The notes under the pieces were generated by a model. The model was not told the DNA's origin, ran no database searches, and saw nothing but the letters and a program-made list of their open reading frames with translations. Below are positions 5,391-6,287 of a stretch of 6,287 nt of DNA, piece after piece. Within the stretch, counting starts at the first letter, position 1. Each line of letters opens with the position of its first letter. Origin of the DNA: an uncultured Blastococcus sp. (GTDB lineage Bacteria > Actinomycetota > Actinomycetes > Mycobacteriales > Antricoccaceae); NCBI GenBank assembly GCA_946221975.1, contig CAMIGT010000089.1, positions 1 to 6,287 on the forward strand, in the 5' to 3' direction. The translations under genes were made by a program, and so were the position numbers.

Positions 5391-5890
5391 TGCAGCCGGT
5401 CCACGCCGCCGTCCGGCAGAGCCGGCAAGTTGATGTCATCGACGGTGATATTGACTTCGACGACCTGCAGGCCGGTGTACTGCTCCACCACGCTGATCAC
5501 GCGGCGGCGAACGTCCCGGGCGATCTCGGTGATGGGCGTGCCGTACTCGACGACCAGGTCGAGGTCGATTGCGGTCTGGGTCTTGCCCACCTCGACCGAC
5601 ACGCCGGTGGTGGCGCTCGGCGTGCCGGCGCCCACTCCGGGTAACCGGTCGCGGACCGCGGTGACCGACCGTGCGGTGCCCACCCCGAGAGTGTGTACGC
5701 CGCTGACCTCGCGGGCGGCCAGGGCCGCGATCTTGGCGATGACGACCTCGGCGAAGGTCAGCGCGCCGTCGTCGACCTCAAGCTCGCTGGACGCTGCTGG
5801 CGGCGGCACGAGCGGTCCGCCGGTCTGTTGCGGCGGCGGCACGGGCGCCACGGGACGGTCGATGGGACGGGTCTCGGAGTTGTCGCTCAC
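5387..5890 (-). CDS. Asp23/Gls24 family envelope stress protein 1
   Basis: A 167-residue Asp23/Gls24 protein, the first gene of the operon. Residues 1-35 are a disordered-looking Pro-rich tail (PVAPVPPPQQ, VPPPAASS). The domain follows: LTFAEVVIAKIAALAAREVSGV (44-65), a linker, the strands TGVSVEVGKTQTAIDLDLVVEYG, the helix ITEIARDVRRRVISVVEQYTG, and the end VVEVNITVDDINLP. This is the most canonical of the three Asp23-type proteins here. In S. aureus Asp23 is an abundant protein bound at the membrane through AmaP and linked to cell-wall stress; the exact activity is unknown. The start is GTG 5890, with GAGAAG 8 bases upstream as ribosome site; an in-frame GTG at 5914 lacks one. One TTA codon (Leu) lies near 5642. 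The gene diverges from a PPK2 gene. I see no clear -10 hexamer on this strand, so its sigma factor is open. Confidence 0.92.
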   Translation of the reverse strand: MSDNSETRPIDRPVAPVPPPQQTGGPLVPPPAASSELEVDDGALTFAEVVIAKIAALAAREVSGVHTLGVGTARSVTAVRDRLPGVGAGTPSATTGVSVEVGKTQTAIDLDLVVEYGTPITEIARDVRRRVISVVEQYTGLQVVEVNITVDDINLPALPDGGVDRLQ

Positions 5891-5948
5891 GTGGCCATCT
5901 TCTCTAATCGGCACCGCGGATGTCGAACGGCGCCGGATGGCGTGTCGG

Positions 5949-5954
5949 TACAGT
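5949..5954 (+). promoter_or_regulatory. Candidate -10 hexamer upstream of the PPK2 gene
   Basis: TACAGT, preceded by TGTCGG, fits TAnnnT and lies 49 bases before the GTG start, leaving a leader of about 43 bases that contains the ribosome site. No -35 match is convincing at the right distance. The rest of the 113-base divergent gap (5891-6003) shows no strong palindrome or repeat. Confidence 0.3.
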
Positions 5955-6003
5955 CGCCGAGAAGGCGGGCGCCCGGCTCGCTGGGGAGGAAGGTCGGCTA
6001 CTC

Positions 6004-6287
6004 GTGAGCAAGAAGAAGCAGTCGCGCGAGACACCGTCGGCGGTGGCCGAGGATCTGGACCTGCGAAGCGTGCTGCGGGTCCCGGCCGAACCGGACGCGG
6101 CGCGGTCGTTTCTGTCTTCGCTTGCCCCGGACGCGAAGCCCCGCGGGCCCAAGGACAAGGCCTCCGCTCCGGCGGCGATGCAGGCGTACGCCGGGGAGCT
6201 CGGCGAGCTGCAGGAGCGGCTGTACGCCGAGTCGAAAGGCGGCACGAAACGGAGCCTGCTGCTGGTTCTGCAGGGCATGGACACCTC
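6004..6287 (+). CDS. ppk2: PPK2-family polyphosphate kinase / polyphosphate:nucleotide phosphotransferase, 5' part
   Basis: The first 94 codons of a PPK2-family protein, cut by the window end. PPK2 enzymes move phosphate between polyphosphate and AMP, ADP or GDP in the cytoplasm. What I see: a basic, Lys-rich N-terminus, an Ala/Pro-rich stretch, then the family block LGELQERLYAES (about 66-77) and LLLVLQGMDTS at the end, which leads straight into the Walker A loop (GMDxSGKGG) that must follow outside the window. The nucleotide class (AMP or NDP) cannot be told from this part. The start GTG 6004 is preferred: a purine-rich ribosome site, GGGGAGGAAGG (5983-5993), lies 10 bases upstream at its nearer end. 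The gene diverges from the Asp23 operon; a shared stress role is possible but not shown. Confidence 0.9.
   Translation, partial: MSKKKQSRETPSAVAEDLDLRSVLRVPAEPDAARSFLSSLAPDAKPRGPKDKASAPAAMQAYAGELGELQERLYAESKGGTKRSLLLVLQGMDT

Noticed and set aside
5887..5898. Three-codon frame (ATG GCC ACG TGA) whose stop overlaps the GTG of asp23-1, possibly a leader ORF.
   Set aside because: The GAGAAG ribosome site touches this ATG directly, leaving no spacer, but is well placed for the GTG; so a chance ATG is more likely.

Overview
The window is high-GC DNA with GC-rich third codon positions, tightly packed genes and mixed ATG/GTG starts. The gene set (actinobacterial-type ChdC, LigC with its stand-alone primase-polymerase, a multi-paralogue Asp23 cluster, PPK2) points to an actinobacterium (Actinomycetota). 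I cannot name the genus. No insertion sequence, CRISPR array, tRNA or rRNA is visible. Nothing looks recently acquired, and no gap between genes exceeds about 115 bases.

Left part (1-1039): the 3' end of chdC (coproheme decarboxylase, the last step of the coproporphyrin-dependent heme pathway) faces msrB (methionine-R-sulfoxide reductase). The 106-base gap between them holds a perfect DnaA-box-like 9-mer and a nested palindrome that could form a 17-bp stem.

Middle (1079-3249): a stand-alone LigD-Pol-type primase-polymerase (Prim-PolC type) and the ATP-dependent DNA ligase LigC lie tail to tail with 5 bases between their stops. They are the gap-filling and sealing partners known from mycobacterial short-gap and excision repair. 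The polymerase gene diverges from msrB across 39 bases. Both genes have a TAnnnT -10 hexamer exactly 7 bases upstream of the start codon and no clear ribosome site, which suggests paired leaderless promoters.

Right part (3246-5890, minus strand): a compact envelope-stress operon, in transcription order asp23-1, a possible 20-codon coupling ORF, asp23-2, a DUF2273-type mini membrane protein, asp23-3, a DUF6286-type membrane protein and an AmaP-type membrane anchor, then ligC. Most junctions are 4-base ATGA/GTGA stop-start overlaps, including the one that joins ligC to the membrane-anchor gene. In Firmicutes the equivalent set (Asp23, AmaP, DUF2273) places Asp23 at the membrane. Here there are three divergent Asp23-fold proteins and two related two-helix membrane proteins. 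The most unusual feature is that a DNA ligase is the translationally coupled last gene of this operon.

Right edge (6004-6287): the 5' end of a PPK2-family polyphosphate:nucleotide phosphotransferase gene, divergent from the Asp23 operon across 113 bases and cut by the window end just before its Walker A loop.
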